Origin: Clostridia bacterium
GTDB taxonomy: Bacteria > Bacillota > Clostridia > Christensenellales > Aristaeellaceae
Assembly (NCBI GenBank): GCA_017534885.1
Contig: JAFXVR010000009.1
Location: 1-44,969, forward strand
DNA length: 44,969 bases
Reading direction: 5' to 3'
The notes beneath the pieces are model-generated. The model saw only the letters and a program-made list of their open reading frames with translations. It was not told where the DNA came from and did not search any database. Shown here piece by piece: positions 23,768 through 31,060 of this stretch. The translations under genes were made by a program, and so were the position numbers. The stretch's first letter is position 1; every line of letters starts with the position of its first letter.

Positions 23768-25423
23768 TCATGTGCCCGGGCCGGGGCCGTCGTTGTACTC
23801 GATGGTCTCCTGATAAGCCTTGTAGGTGCTGGTGCAGAGCTTCTCCCGCTTGAACATCTGGCCGTTGCGGTACCACACCTGGTAGGTGTCCACCACATAG
23901 CCCGCCCGGGCCTGAACGGTGGTCTTGCGCTCGCCGACGCGCAGCTCGGGGTTGTAGACATAGTTGATGCCGCTGGGCTTGGGCAGGTTGCGCACCACTT
24001 CGCTCTCCAGGTCGATGGTCACACCCTCGCCGAGGGTGCAGCCGTAGAGGGCGACGGTCACCTTGCGGTTCTCGTACCAGGCCACGATGTACACGGGCCA
24101 GTCGGAATTGTTGCGCCACTTGAAGTCCAGGCCGGGCCAGTTGACCGTGGCGTCCATGCCCTTCTCCACATACTTGGAGGGCCAGGCGTGGGGGCTGCGG
24201 TAGACGATCTCAAGGTTGGCCCTTGCCACCGCGTTGAAGAGGGTGGAGCTGGTCTGGCAGACGCCGCCGCCCACCTCGGCGATGTTCTGGCCGCCCTGGA
24301 TGGCAGTGGCCTCCTTGTAGCCCTTTTCCGCCGTGCGCTGGCCGGTGGTCTGGTTGAAGGAGAAGGTCTCCCCCGGCTGCACCACCGTGCCGTGGATGGC
24401 CTCAGCGGACAGGCGCACGTTGGTGTTGCGGTTGTTGTCCTTGGTGGTGCTGGTGGTGAAGGAGGAGATGCGCCCGAAGGAGGAGGCCAGCTGGGCCCGG
24501 GTGACGGCGGGCGGCACGGTTTCCGGCTCAAAGCTGAGGCTGGCCTCCACGTCGCCGGCCTCCAGCCGCGCTGTCACCGCCTGGTACACGGCGTCGCCGT
24601 TGAGGCGCTGGCCGCTGCTGTCCTGGGTGAAGGTGAACTGATGGGTGTTGAAGTCAAAGGCCAGGACGGAGGCGTCCACCGGATCATAAGTCACGCTGTC
24701 GGCGATCTCCTGGCAGCGGGCGCGCAGGGCTTCCCGATCCCAGGTCAGGCTGGTGACCAGGCTCAGGCCCTCCCGCTCCAGCTTCTGCACGGACATCAGC
24801 CGCTCCTCGAAGGGTGTCAGGCCGCTCTGGCGGAGCAGCGGGCTGTTCTGGCGGCCGGCGGCCCAGGCCTGGGCGAGGGCTTCGTCCAGATTGCGGGACA
24901 TGGGGATGTCATTCGATGTCAGCGACCACTTCTGTCTGCCTGCCTTCACCGTGACGGAAAAGGTTCCGCCGCCGCCCGCGCTGACGTTTTCGAGCGCCTG
25001 CCGGGCCTGGCTGACCGTCATGCCGCCCACGTCCACCCCGTCAATCAGCACGCCGGGATAGATGGCGTCGGTCTCCAGGGAGAGGCGGGAGGCGCGGTAG
25101 TTTTCAAAGCGCTCGCTGTCGAGAGTGATGACCCCGCCGCCCGTGAAAAACCAGTTGGGCAGGCTTTCGTAGCGCACGCCAAAAAGCTGGGGCGCGGCAA
25201 AAAGCGCCAGTCCTCCGATGCACCACAGGGCCAGCACCGCCACCACCGCCCAGAGCAGGCCGTGCTTTTTCTCCTGCTGGCGCGCCTGTTCCGCCGCCTC
25301 CATGAGCCGGGTCCGCCGGGCGCTGTCCCGGGGCCGCTGCCCGGATTCCACCCCATAGCCGTAATACCGGATCCCCTTCTCATCGCGGGTGGGATCCGGG
25401 AGATTCTGCTTTCTGTCTGTCAT
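23768..25423 (-). CDS. VanW family membrane-anchored protein with PG-binding domain
   Basis: 551 aa. A charged cytoplasmic N-terminus (1-52), one membrane segment (~53-77), then an extracytoplasmic PG_binding_4-type region (~110-290; GVLIDGVDVGGMTVSQAR is its usual start) and the VanW domain (~320-450; FSFNQTTGQRTAEKGYKEA, GGGVCQTSSTLFNAVARANLEIVYRSPH). The C-terminal ~80 residues contain a G5-like strand set. VanW proteins are linked to cell-wall modification but have no proven activity. It starts five bases after the rex stop, so it is co-transcribed with rex. Confidence 0.92.
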   Translation of the reverse strand: MTDRKQNLPDPTRDEKGIRYYGYGVESGQRPRDSARRTRLMEAAEQARQQEKKHGLLWAVVAVLALWCIGGLALFAAPQLFGVRYESLPNWFFTGGGVITLDSERFENYRASRLSLETDAIYPGVLIDGVDVGGMTVSQARQALENVSAGGGGTFSVTVKAGRQKWSLTSNDIPMSRNLDEALAQAWAAGRQNSPLLRQSGLTPFEERLMSVQKLEREGLSLVTSLTWDREALRARCQEIADSVTYDPVDASVLAFDFNTHQFTFTQDSSGQRLNGDAVYQAVTARLEAGDVEASLSFEPETVPPAVTRAQLASSFGRISSFTTSTTKDNNRNTNVRLSAEAIHGTVVQPGETFSFNQTTGQRTAEKGYKEATAIQGGQNIAEVGGGVCQTSSTLFNAVARANLEIVYRSPHAWPSKYVEKGMDATVNWPGLDFKWRNNSDWPVYIVAWYENRKVTVALYGCTLGEGVTIDLESEVVRNLPKPSGINYVYNPELRVGERKTTVQARAGYVVDTYQVWYRNGQMFKREKLCTSTYKAYQETIEYNDGPGPGT

Positions 25424-25427
25424 GCTT

Positions 25428-26057
25428 TCACCGATGCGCCATCTTGTATGTCAGCACCTGCAGGCTGTCCGACAAATGGACGTTTACCACTTCCATGCGG
25501 CTGCTCTCGTACTGCAGATCCGCCGGGGCGAAATTCCACACCGCGTTCACGCCGCTCTCCTCCAGCCGCCGCAGCGCTTCCTGGGCCGCGCCGGCGGGCA
25601 GGGCCAGCACCGCGATATCCGCCGGATGCTCCCCCAAAAACGTCTCCAGATCCGCGATGTCCAGCACCGGGATGCCGTCCACCGCCGTGCCCACCTTGGA
25701 CGGGGCGCTGTCGAAAAGCGCGAGGGTGCGGAAGCCCTCCCGCTGGAAGGTGGGATAGCGCGCCACCGCCGTGCCGATGGAGCCCGCGCCGAGGATGACC
25801 ATCCGGTGCTCAGCGTTCAGGCCCAGTTCCTCGCCGATGCGCTCCTTCAGCTCCTTCACCTGATAGCCGCAGCCTTGCCGGCCGATGCCGCCGAAGGTAT
25901 TGATGTCCTGCCGGATCTGGGAGGGGGTCTGGTGCAGCCTTTCGCCCAGCTCCTTGGAGGAGATGGTCTCCACTCCGGCCTTCTCCAGTTCCCGCAGCTG
26001 CCGGTAATAGGCAGGCAGCCGACGGATGGCCGCCTCCGATACGTACCCTGTTGCCAT
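25428..26057 (-). CDS. rex: Redox-sensing transcriptional repressor Rex
   Basis: 209 aa. Rex senses the NADH/NAD ratio and represses fermentation and electron-transfer genes. The N-terminal winged helix (AIRRLPAYYRQLRELEKAG, SSKELGERLHQTPSQIRQDI, FGGIGRQGCGY) is followed by a Rossmann domain (VILGAGSIGTAVARYP, LFDSAPSKVG) and a C-terminal swapping helix. Length is standard. Promoter at 26141-26169. I found no clear Rex palindrome (TTGTGAAN4TTCACAA-like) in its own upstream region. Being first in an operon with vanW and an SH3b protein is unusual. Confidence 0.96.
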   Translation of the reverse strand: MATGYVSEAAIRRLPAYYRQLRELEKAGVETISSKELGERLHQTPSQIRQDINTFGGIGRQGCGYQVKELKERIGEELGLNAEHRMVILGAGSIGTAVARYPTFQREGFRTLALFDSAPSKVGTAVDGIPVLDIADLETFLGEHPADIAVLALPAGAAQEALRRLEESGVNAVWNFAPADLQYESSRMEVVNVHLSDSLQVLTYKMAHR

Positions 26058-26140
26058 GCGCTGTCCCCTTCCGCGCGGCTGTGGGGCCGCGTCCGCCGCG
26101 CCTCCGCCGGGCAGAAGCGCCGCAAAATTCGTGATATCCT

Positions 26141-26169
26141 ATCATAACATATTTCAGGGCGGCGCGCAA
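26141..26169 (-). promoter_or_regulatory. Promoter of the rex operon
   Basis: TTGCGC (26164-26169, minus), 17-bp spacer, TATGAT (26141-26146), ~85 bp before the rex start. Confidence 0.65.
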
Positions 26170-26220
26170 CATGGGAGGCCTTTCGTTTTCAATTGTGCTT
26201 TTTGTGCTTGTTGCGCTTTT

Positions 26221-26643
26221 TCAGAGCTGCTGAGGGGCTTCCGGCGGATTCAGCAGAGCCGTCAGCCGCTTGCTGTACAGGAAATCGCGCACCAGGGCGT
26301 CCAGCTCCGTCCAAAGCGGAAGGGTCTCGCAGGTGTCCCGCCGCGGGCAGACAAAGCGCTCTCCGGCCAGGCAGGCCACCGAGGCTAAGGTGCCCTCCAT
26401 CCTTTCGATGATCTCGCCCGCTGTGTAGTCCCCGGGTTCCCGGCAGAGCCTGTAGCCGCCGCCCTTGCCGCTGGCGCCCGCCACCAGCCCGCCGCTGACC
26501 AGGTCCCGCATGATGATCTCCAGGTACTTCTTGGAGATGCCTTGCCGCTCCGCAATGTCCTTCAGCGGCACAAAACCCGCCTCCGAATGCTCCGCCAGAT
26601 CCAGCATCACCCGCAGCCCATACCGTCCCTTGGTTGAAATCAT
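26221..26643 (-). CDS. Rrf2 family regulator, IscR-like with three cysteines
   Basis: 140 aa. The N-terminal Rrf2 winged helix begins MISTKGRYGLRVMLDLAEH, with PLKDIAERQGISKKYLE as the recognition part and SGKGGGYRL as the wing. Cysteines C91, C99 and C105 lie in the position of the IscR [2Fe-2S] ligands (E. coli spacing C-x5-C-x5-C; here x7 and x5). It is divergent from iscS-iscU, the arrangement expected of the Fe-S regulator controlling them. Its promoter and that of iscS both carry a CCTA-N17-TAGG dyad, so it probably represses itself and the operon. The call as an Fe-S sensor is inference from the cysteines and neighbourhood; CymR-type cysteine regulation is the alternative. Confidence 0.88.
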   Translation of the reverse strand: MISTKGRYGLRVMLDLAEHSEAGFVPLKDIAERQGISKKYLEIIMRDLVSGGLVAGASGKGGGYRLCREPGDYTAGEIIERMEGTLASVACLAGERFVCPRRDTCETLPLWTELDALVRDFLYSKRLTALLNPPEAPQQL

Positions 26644-26662
26644 GAGCTCACCTCCTGATTCG

Positions 26663-26687
26663 CCTATTATACCGCAGGGTAAGTAGG
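26663..26687. promoter_or_regulatory. Candidate Rrf2/IscR operator on its own promoter
   Basis: A 25-bp dyad CCTATT-N13-AGTAGG (CCTA-N17-TAGG). It covers the -10 box and most of the spacer of the regulator's promoter and has the same arm sequence and spacing as the site on iscS. Confidence 0.55.
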
Positions 26688-26695
26688 CAGGTCAA
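26666..26695 (-). promoter_or_regulatory. Promoter of the Rrf2/IscR-like gene
   Basis: TTGACC (26690-26695, minus), 18-bp spacer, perfect TATAAT (26666-26671), ~20 bp upstream of the start codon at 26643, which has GGAGGTGA before it. Confidence 0.8.
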
Positions 26696-26701
26696 GAACA
26701 T

Positions 26702-26737
26702 GAAGAAAAAAGACGAGCTGAAGAAGAAAGACGAGCT
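26702..26737 (+). repeat. 18-bp tandem duplication (KKKDEL-coding)
   Basis: Two adjacent 18-bp units, GAAGAAAAAAGACGAGCT and GAAGAAGAAAGACGAGCT. An ATG at 26700 opens a 28-codon frame starting MKKKDELKKKDEL, ending at 26786, but no clear ribosome binding site precedes it. Confidence 0.7.
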
Positions 26738-26790
26738 GAGACGAATTGCCCAACCCACCTGTCAAAAACACCGGGGGAGCGAGTGAAGGG

Positions 26791-26851
26791 GGTGCAGGGG
26801 GGGGCGATCGCAAAGCCCCCTGCTCGCGCCCGCAGGCGCGAAACCCCTGCG
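26791..26851. other. GC-rich hairpin cluster in the iscR-iscS intergenic region
   Basis: Two hairpins: GCAGGGGG.. / GCCCCCTGC (26794-26823) and TCGCGCC-CGCA-GGCGCGA (26824-26841), enclosed by GCAGGGG / CCCCTGC. No T tract. It lies upstream of the iscS promoter and may be another intergenic repeat element; only one copy is in this window. Confidence 0.6.
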
Positions 26852-26894
26852 TCAATAAACCGGAATAAGGGTGAGACAAAGAAAAGACAATCAA

Positions 26895-26919
26895 CCTATT
26901 GACACAGTAGGCAAATAGG
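26895..26919. promoter_or_regulatory. Candidate Rrf2/IscR operator on the iscS promoter
   Basis: A 25-bp dyad CCTATT-N13-AATAGG. It spans the -35 box and most of the spacer, so bound protein would block RNA polymerase. It agrees with the site at 26663-26687 at 15 of 25 positions, including both arms. Confidence 0.6.
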
Positions 26920-26927
26920 ATTATAAT
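26899..26927 (+). promoter_or_regulatory. Consensus promoter of iscS-iscU
   Basis: TTGACA (26899-26904), 17-bp spacer, TATAAT (26922-26927): full consensus, so strong unless repressed. Confidence 0.92.
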
Positions 26928-26958
26928 GCCCCTCGTACACGAGAGGAGGCACGCATTC

Positions 26959-28143
26959 GTGATTTACGCGGACAGCGCGGCGACCACGCGCATGAGCGAA
27001 ACCGCCCTGGCGGCGATGATAGACTGTATCCGGTCCGACAGCGGCAACCCTTCCAGCCTCTACGCCTACGGACAGCGGGCGAAGGAGCGGCTGGAGCAGG
27101 CCCGGGCGGACATCGCGGCGGTGATCGGCGCAAAGCCCCGGGAGATTACCTTCACCTCCGGCGGCAGCGAAGCGGACAACCAGGCCCTGCGCTCGGCGGC
27201 GATCCTGGGGCTTCGCCAGGGCAAAAAGCACATCGTCTCCACCGCCTTTGAGCACCACGCGGTGCTGCACACCCTGAAGCGCCTGGAGCAGGAGGGCTTT
27301 GAGGTGACCCTGCTGGACGTGCACGAGGACGGCCTGGTGCGCCCGGAGGAGGTTGAAAAGGCCCTCCGCCCGGACACCTGCCTGGTGAGCGTGATGTACG
27401 CCAACAACGAGATCGGCACCATTCAGCCCATCGCGGAGATCGGGCGCATCTGCCGGGCACACGGGGTGCGCTTCCACACGGACGCGGTGCAGGCGGTGGG
27501 TCATCTGCCCATCGACGTGGCCGCGGAGAACATCGACCTGCTCTCGGCCTCGGCCCACAAATTCCACGGGCCCAAGGGCGTAGGCTTCCTCTATGCCAGG
27601 CAGGGCACGCCGCTGACACCCCTGATCGAGGGCGGCGCCCAGGAAAACGGCAGGCGCGCAGGCACCGAGAACACCCCGGGCATCGTGGCCATGGCGGCGG
27701 CGCTGAAGGAGCGGGCCGCCAGCCTGGCGGAGGACGCCGCGGCGGTCACCGCACTGCGCGACCGGCTGATCGCGGGTCTGGAAACCATCCCCCACGGCGC
27801 CCTCAACGGCGACCGGGTGAAGCGTCTGCCGGGCAATGTCAGCTTCTGCTTTGAGGGCATTGAGGGCGAATCCCTGCTGCTTCTGCTGGATCAGAAGGGC
27901 ATCTGCGCCTCGTCCGGCAGCGCCTGCACCTCCGGCTCCCTCGACCCCAGCCATGTGCTGCTGGCCATCGGCCGGGTGCACGATGTGGCCCACGGCTCCC
28001 TGCGGCTGACCCTCGATACGGACATCACCGAAGCGGACGTGGACACGATGATTTCCGCCGTCAGCGAAACAGTGGCCTACCTGCGCAGCTTCTCCCCTGT
28101 CTGGCGCGACCTGCGGGAGGGGCGCATCCCGCACATTCTCTGA
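26959..28143 (+). CDS. iscS: Cysteine desulfurase IscS (NifS family)
   Basis: 394 aa PLP enzyme supplying sulfur for Fe-S clusters. It opens IYADSAATTRMS; the PLP lysine is in SASAHKFHGPKG; the persulfide cysteine is in SSGSACTSGSLDPSHVLLAIG. The histidine-rich segment AFEHHAVLHTLKRLE is typical of IscS/NifS. The start is GTG at 26959: GAGGAGG lies nine bases upstream, whereas the ATG at 26926 overlaps the -10 box and cannot be in the transcript. iscU follows after 59 bp, and the Fe-S regulator is divergent, which assigns this desulfurase to cluster assembly. Confidence 0.95.
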   Translation: MIYADSAATTRMSETALAAMIDCIRSDSGNPSSLYAYGQRAKERLEQARADIAAVIGAKPREITFTSGGSEADNQALRSAAILGLRQGKKHIVSTAFEHHAVLHTLKRLEQEGFEVTLLDVHEDGLVRPEEVEKALRPDTCLVSVMYANNEIGTIQPIAEIGRICRAHGVRFHTDAVQAVGHLPIDVAAENIDLLSASAHKFHGPKGVGFLYARQGTPLTPLIEGGAQENGRRAGTENTPGIVAMAAALKERAASLAEDAAAVTALRDRLIAGLETIPHGALNGDRVKRLPGNVSFCFEGIEGESLLLLLDQKGICASSGSACTSGSLDPSHVLLAIGRVHDVAHGSLRLTLDTDITEADVDTMISAVSETVAYLRSFSPVWRDLREGRIPHIL

Positions 28144-28202
28144 TTGATACGGATATCAAACATACCGAAAGCCGCGGGGATAGCCCCGCCCGGAGGAACA
28201 GC

Positions 28203-28607
28203 ATGGCACTCTACAGTGAAAAGGTGATGGATCACTTCCTGCACCCCCGCAACGTCGGCGTGATTGAGGACGCGGACGGCGTGGGCGAGGTGGGCAACGC
28301 CAAGTGCGGCGACATCATGAAAATGTACCTGAAGATCGACGATGGGGTCATTGCCGATGTGAAGTTTGAAACCTTCGGCTGCGGCAGCGCCATCGCGTCC
28401 AGCTCCATGGCCACCGAGCTCATCAAGGGCAAGCCGGTCAGCGAAGCCATGAAGCTCACCAATCAGGCGGTGGCTGAGGCCCTCGACGGCCTGCCCGCCT
28501 ACAAAATGCACTGCTCTGTCCTGGCCGAGGAAGCCATCCAGGCAGCGCTGGCCGATTACGAGCAGAAGAGCGGCTCGGAGCAGAACAGCGGAAAAAGTGA
28601 AGGCTGA
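28203..28607 (+). CDS. iscU: Fe-S cluster scaffold IscU/NifU-like
   Basis: 134 aa. Scaffold on which IscS-derived sulfur and iron are assembled. Cluster ligands C35 (NAKCGD, with D37), C60 (FGCGSA) and C104 (MHCS) are present. The N-terminal YSEKVMDHFLHPRNVG is the NifU/IscU signature. The HscA-binding LPPVK of proteobacterial IscU is absent (LPAYK instead), as in Firmicutes without HscAB. The last ~15 residues are a polar tail. Followed by a family-A repeat element. Confidence 0.95.
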   Translation: MALYSEKVMDHFLHPRNVGVIEDADGVGEVGNAKCGDIMKMYLKIDDGVIADVKFETFGCGSAIASSSMATELIKGKPVSEAMKLTNQAVAEALDGLPAYKMHCSVLAEEAIQAALADYEQKSGSEQNSGKSEG

Positions 28608-28643
28608 AGGCCGCACAAAAAAACGCCGGACGGCGTCAGGACT

Positions 28644-28893
28644 CAGGGCAATCGCTTACAAACCTATGGAATAGATGCAGCGATAAGAGCAACCCCGTTT
28701 CCGGGTCTGCGCCGCATCTGTATGGAACCTCAGATTTACCTCTGCACGATCCCGCTGCAAGAACCCGATCCATACATGCTCTATAAAAGGATAAAAGTCT
28801 TTTGAAGATGGGATGGGGGTCTGGGGGAAGGGAAGGAACTTTTCTTCAGAAAAGTTCCTTCCCTTCCCCCAGGATCCATAACCTATTGCCCTG
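28644..28893 (+). repeat. Family-A hairpin element, copy 2 (full length)
   Basis: About 250 bp. The left end CAGGGCAATCGCTTACAAACC and the right end ATAACCTATTGCCCTG are partly complementary. Inside are a ~130-bp middle segment shared with copy 3 (GCATCTGTATGGAA, TCTGCACGATCCCGCTGCAA, CCCGATCCATAC) and the long hairpin at 28821-28872, which is perfectly paired for more than 20 bp. It separates iscU from the cysK promoter. Confidence 0.88.
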
Positions 28894-28902
28894 CTGCAGG
28901 AC

Positions 28903-28931
28903 TTGTCAGCGCCCGGCAGCGGGTGTATGAT
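28903..28931 (+). promoter_or_regulatory. Promoter of cysK
   Basis: TTGTCA (28903-28908), 17-bp spacer, TATGAT (28926-28931). It gives a leader of about 245 bases before the cysK start, much longer than for other genes here. Confidence 0.75.
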
Positions 28932-28961
28932 AAGCGAGTGAAAGGAAAGGAGGCCCGAATC

Positions 28962-29057
28962 ATGCGCATCTGTCTTCATCCGATCCACTTCCCGGAATAC
29001 CGATGTCGAATGCCCATGCACAGGGCCGGGGCACCGTCAGCAGGCAGCCTGCGCTGA
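28962..29057 (+). CDS. 31-codon upstream ORF in the cysK leader (possible leader peptide)
   Basis: The ATG at 28962 has a perfect AAAGGAGG (28946-28953) at 8-base spacing, one of the best ribosome binding sites in the window. The product MRICLHPIHFPEYRC... is 31 aa with cysteines at positions 4 and 15 and resembles nothing I know. It lies between the promoter and cysK, so ribosome movement on it might affect cysK expression. No clear terminator/antiterminator pair was found between 29057 and 29183, though a small GCAGG/CCTGC hairpin covers its end. It could also be the remains of a longer gene. Confidence 0.45.
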   Translation: MRICLHPIHFPEYRCRMPMHRAGAPSAGSLR

Positions 29058-29183
29058 TCGCCGCCCCTAGCCTGGAAGGACAGACCAGGCCCCATTCCGG
29101 CGCCGCTGACCCTCAGCAGGCGCACCCGCCTCATCCAGACGCGCATCGCCGCGCAGAGAAAAACATGAAAGGAAGAATGGTTT

Positions 29184-30116
29184 ATGTCTAATATCTACAA
29201 GGGCACCTTAGGCCTCATCGGCAACACCCCCCTGGTGGAGGTCACCAATATTGAGCGCGAACTGAATCTGGAAGCCACCGTGCTGGTCAAGCTGGAATAC
29301 TTCAACCCGGCGGGCAGCGTGAAGGACCGCATCGCCAAGGCCATGATCGAGGATGCGGAGGAAAAGGGCCTGCTGAAGCCCGGCTCTGTCATCATTGAGC
29401 CCACCAGCGGCAACACGGGCATCGGCCTGGCTTCCATCGCCGCGGCCAAGGGCTACCGCATCATCCTGACCATGCCCGAGACCATGAGCGTGGAGCGCCG
29501 CAACATCCTGAAGGCCTACGGCGCGGAGCTGGTGCTCACCGAGGGCGCCAAGGGCATGAAGGGCGCCATCGCCAAAGCGGAAGAGCTGGCGAAGGAGATC
29601 CCAGACAGCTTCATCCCCGGCCAGTTCGTCAACCCGGCCAACCCGGCCATTCACCGCGCCACCACCGGCCCCGAGATCTGGCGCGACACCGACGGGAAGG
29701 TGGATATCTTCATCGCGGGCGTGGGCACCGGCGGCACCCTGACCGGCGTGGGCGAGTACCTGAAGTCCCAGAACCCTGCCGTGAAGATCGTGGCTCTGGA
29801 GCCGGACGCCTCCCCGGTGCTCTCCGAGGGCAAGGCAGGCCCCCACAAGATTCAGGGCATCGGCGCGGGCTTTGTGCCGCAGGTGCTGAACACCGGCATC
29901 TACGATGAGGTGTACAAGGCCGCCGCTGAGGACGCCTTTGCCGCCGCCAAGCTCCTGGCGAAGAAGGAAGGCATCTCCGTGGGCATCTCCTCCGGCGCGG
30001 CGCTGTCCGGCGCGATTGCCCTGGCCAGGCGCCCCGAGAACAAGGGCAAGGTCATCGTGGCCCTCCTGCCTGACAGCGGCGACCGGTACTACTCCACCGC
30101 GATCTTTACGGAATAA
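29184..30116 (+). CDS. cysK: Cysteine synthase A (O-acetylserine sulfhydrylase)
   Basis: 310 aa PLP enzyme joining O-acetylserine and sulfide to make cysteine. The PLP lysine is in [14 protein letters not shown]; the substrate loop is [12 protein letters not shown]; the phosphate-binding glycine-rich loop is [16 protein letters not shown]; the C-terminal SSGAAL and [12 protein letters not shown] motifs are CysK hallmarks. AAAGGAAG precedes the ATG. cysE is not adjacent. The 3' end overlaps the convergent DUF89 gene by 11 bp, with no terminator between them. Its place after iscS-iscU makes a cysteine supply-and-use neighbourhood. Confidence 0.97.
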   Translation: MSNIYKGTLGLIGNTPLVEVTNIERELNLEATVLVKLEYFNPAGSVKDRIAKAMIEDAEEKGLLKPGSVIIEPTSGNTGIGLASIAAAKGYRIILTMPETMSVERRNILKAYGAELVLTEGAKGMKGAIAKAEELAKEIPDSFIPGQFVNPANPAIHRATTGPEIWRDTDGKVDIFIAGVGTGGTLTGVGEYLKSQNPAVKIVALEPDASPVLSEGKAGPHKIQGIGAGFVPQVLNTGIYDEVYKAAAEDAFAAAKLLAKKEGISVGISSGAALSGAIALARRPENKGKVIVALLPDSGDRYYSTAIFTE

Positions 30117-30972
30117 CGCAAAAAGTCGGCTGACCCTCTTCCACCAGCATTCCCGTGAGCAGAGGCTTGCCGAAGCGGCGGGAGAAGAGATCGCACTTGC
30201 AGAGGAAGGCATAGAACACGTGCCAGCCCTGGCCGGAGAGGGACTCGTAATTCCCCTGTCCCTTGGCCAGGATCACATCCGCCTGGCGGATCGCATCCCG
30301 GGCGCTTTCGGGCATCAGCTCCCAGATGGTCCCGGCCACCGGCGCGCCGTTGGAAAGGATTTCAGCCACCTGATCCACCCCGGCGTCCTCCGCGTCATGA
30401 ACAGTGGCGTCATTGAGCACTTCCCCTCCGCGCACCAGCACCTGGCGGCGCAGGCGGGGGAAGCGCTTTTTGATCTGCTCCAGCAGCAGCCGGTCCATCA
30501 CGATCTCCCCGCAGTTGTCCGCGATCAGCAGAAAACGGCTGCCCTTCTCGCAGGCGGACACAAAACGGCCGTAGACCTCCGCCTCATCCGGCCGGAGCGC
30601 GTCCTCCTCAAAGAGGCGAAGCAGGGTAGCCTCCTCCACATTGTCCATCGCGCCGAAGTCGATGTAATTTCCCATCCGGGCAAAGGACAGGGCGGCCGCC
30701 AGGGGATCGGCCGCGGCTTCGATGCGGGCGCGGAGGGGATCGGCCAGGCTCAGGGCCAGGCGGTTGAACCGGCGCTTAACCTCCGCATAGCTGTCCTGCG
30801 GGCCGAAGCGCCGGGTGAAGGCCTGGTCGAAGCGGTAGACCAGCAGGGGAGAGGTGTCGTTTTCGGCGCGGTTGTCGATGATGGCCTGAACCTCGGCGAG
30901 GTAGGCCTCGTCGGGCATCCGGCGGCGCTGACGGTCGAACATGCATTGGGCGCAGTCTGGCGGAACTCTCAT
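30106..30972 (-). CDS. DUF89 / ARMT1-like family protein
   Basis: 288 aa. The family holds metal-dependent phosphatases thought to clear damaged sugar or cofactor phosphates. The core motif is [17 protein letters not shown] (Asp-Asn near residue 158), followed by [27 protein letters not shown] and [14 protein letters not shown], in the order expected of bacterial DUF89 proteins. A CxxC (CAQC) opens the protein. The ATG at 30972 has GGAGG eight bases upstream; longer in-frame extensions lack a site. The substrate is unknown. It stands alone downstream of the response regulator operon, separated by a terminator. Confidence 0.85.
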   Translation of the reverse strand: MRVPPDCAQCMFDRQRRRMPDEAYLAEVQAIIDNRAENDTSPLLVYRFDQAFTRRFGPQDSYAEVKRRFNRLALSLADPLRARIEAAADPLAAALSFARMGNYIDFGAMDNVEEATLLRLFEEDALRPDEAEVYGRFVSACEKGSRFLLIADNCGEIVMDRLLLEQIKKRFPRLRRQVLVRGGEVLNDATVHDAEDAGVDQVAEILSNGAPVAGTIWELMPESARDAIRQADVILAKGQGNYESLSGQGWHVFYAFLCKCDLFSRRFGKPLLTGMLVEEGQPTFCVIP

Positions 30973-31006
30973 GGCCGTATCCTCCAATGGACAGATATCC
31001 TGACAG

Positions 31007-31025
31007 GAAAAGCGCCCGGAGGCGC
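31007..31025 (-). terminator. Terminator of the response regulator operon
   Basis: Minus strand: GCGCC-TCCG-GGCGC followed by TTTTCC, 36 bp after the response regulator stop and upstream of the DUF89 ribosome binding site. Short but well placed. Confidence 0.65.
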
Positions 31026-31060
31026 AGGCGGGGAAGCGAAGCGGCGGGAAAAGCGGTCTC

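Noticed and set aside
23728..23961. N-terminal extension of the SH3b protein
   Set aside because: The open frame continues upstream through the end of vanW, but the signal peptide and ribosome binding site both place the start at 23727.
23696..25798. A 700-codon plus-strand frame across vanW
   Set aside because: Runs antisense through three well-supported genes (rex, vanW, SH3b); composition is typical of a shadow frame.
29003..29191. A 62-codon frame ending inside the cysK start
   Set aside because: No ribosome binding site before its ATG and a low-complexity, shadow-like product; the 31-codon frame starting at 28962 has far better signals.
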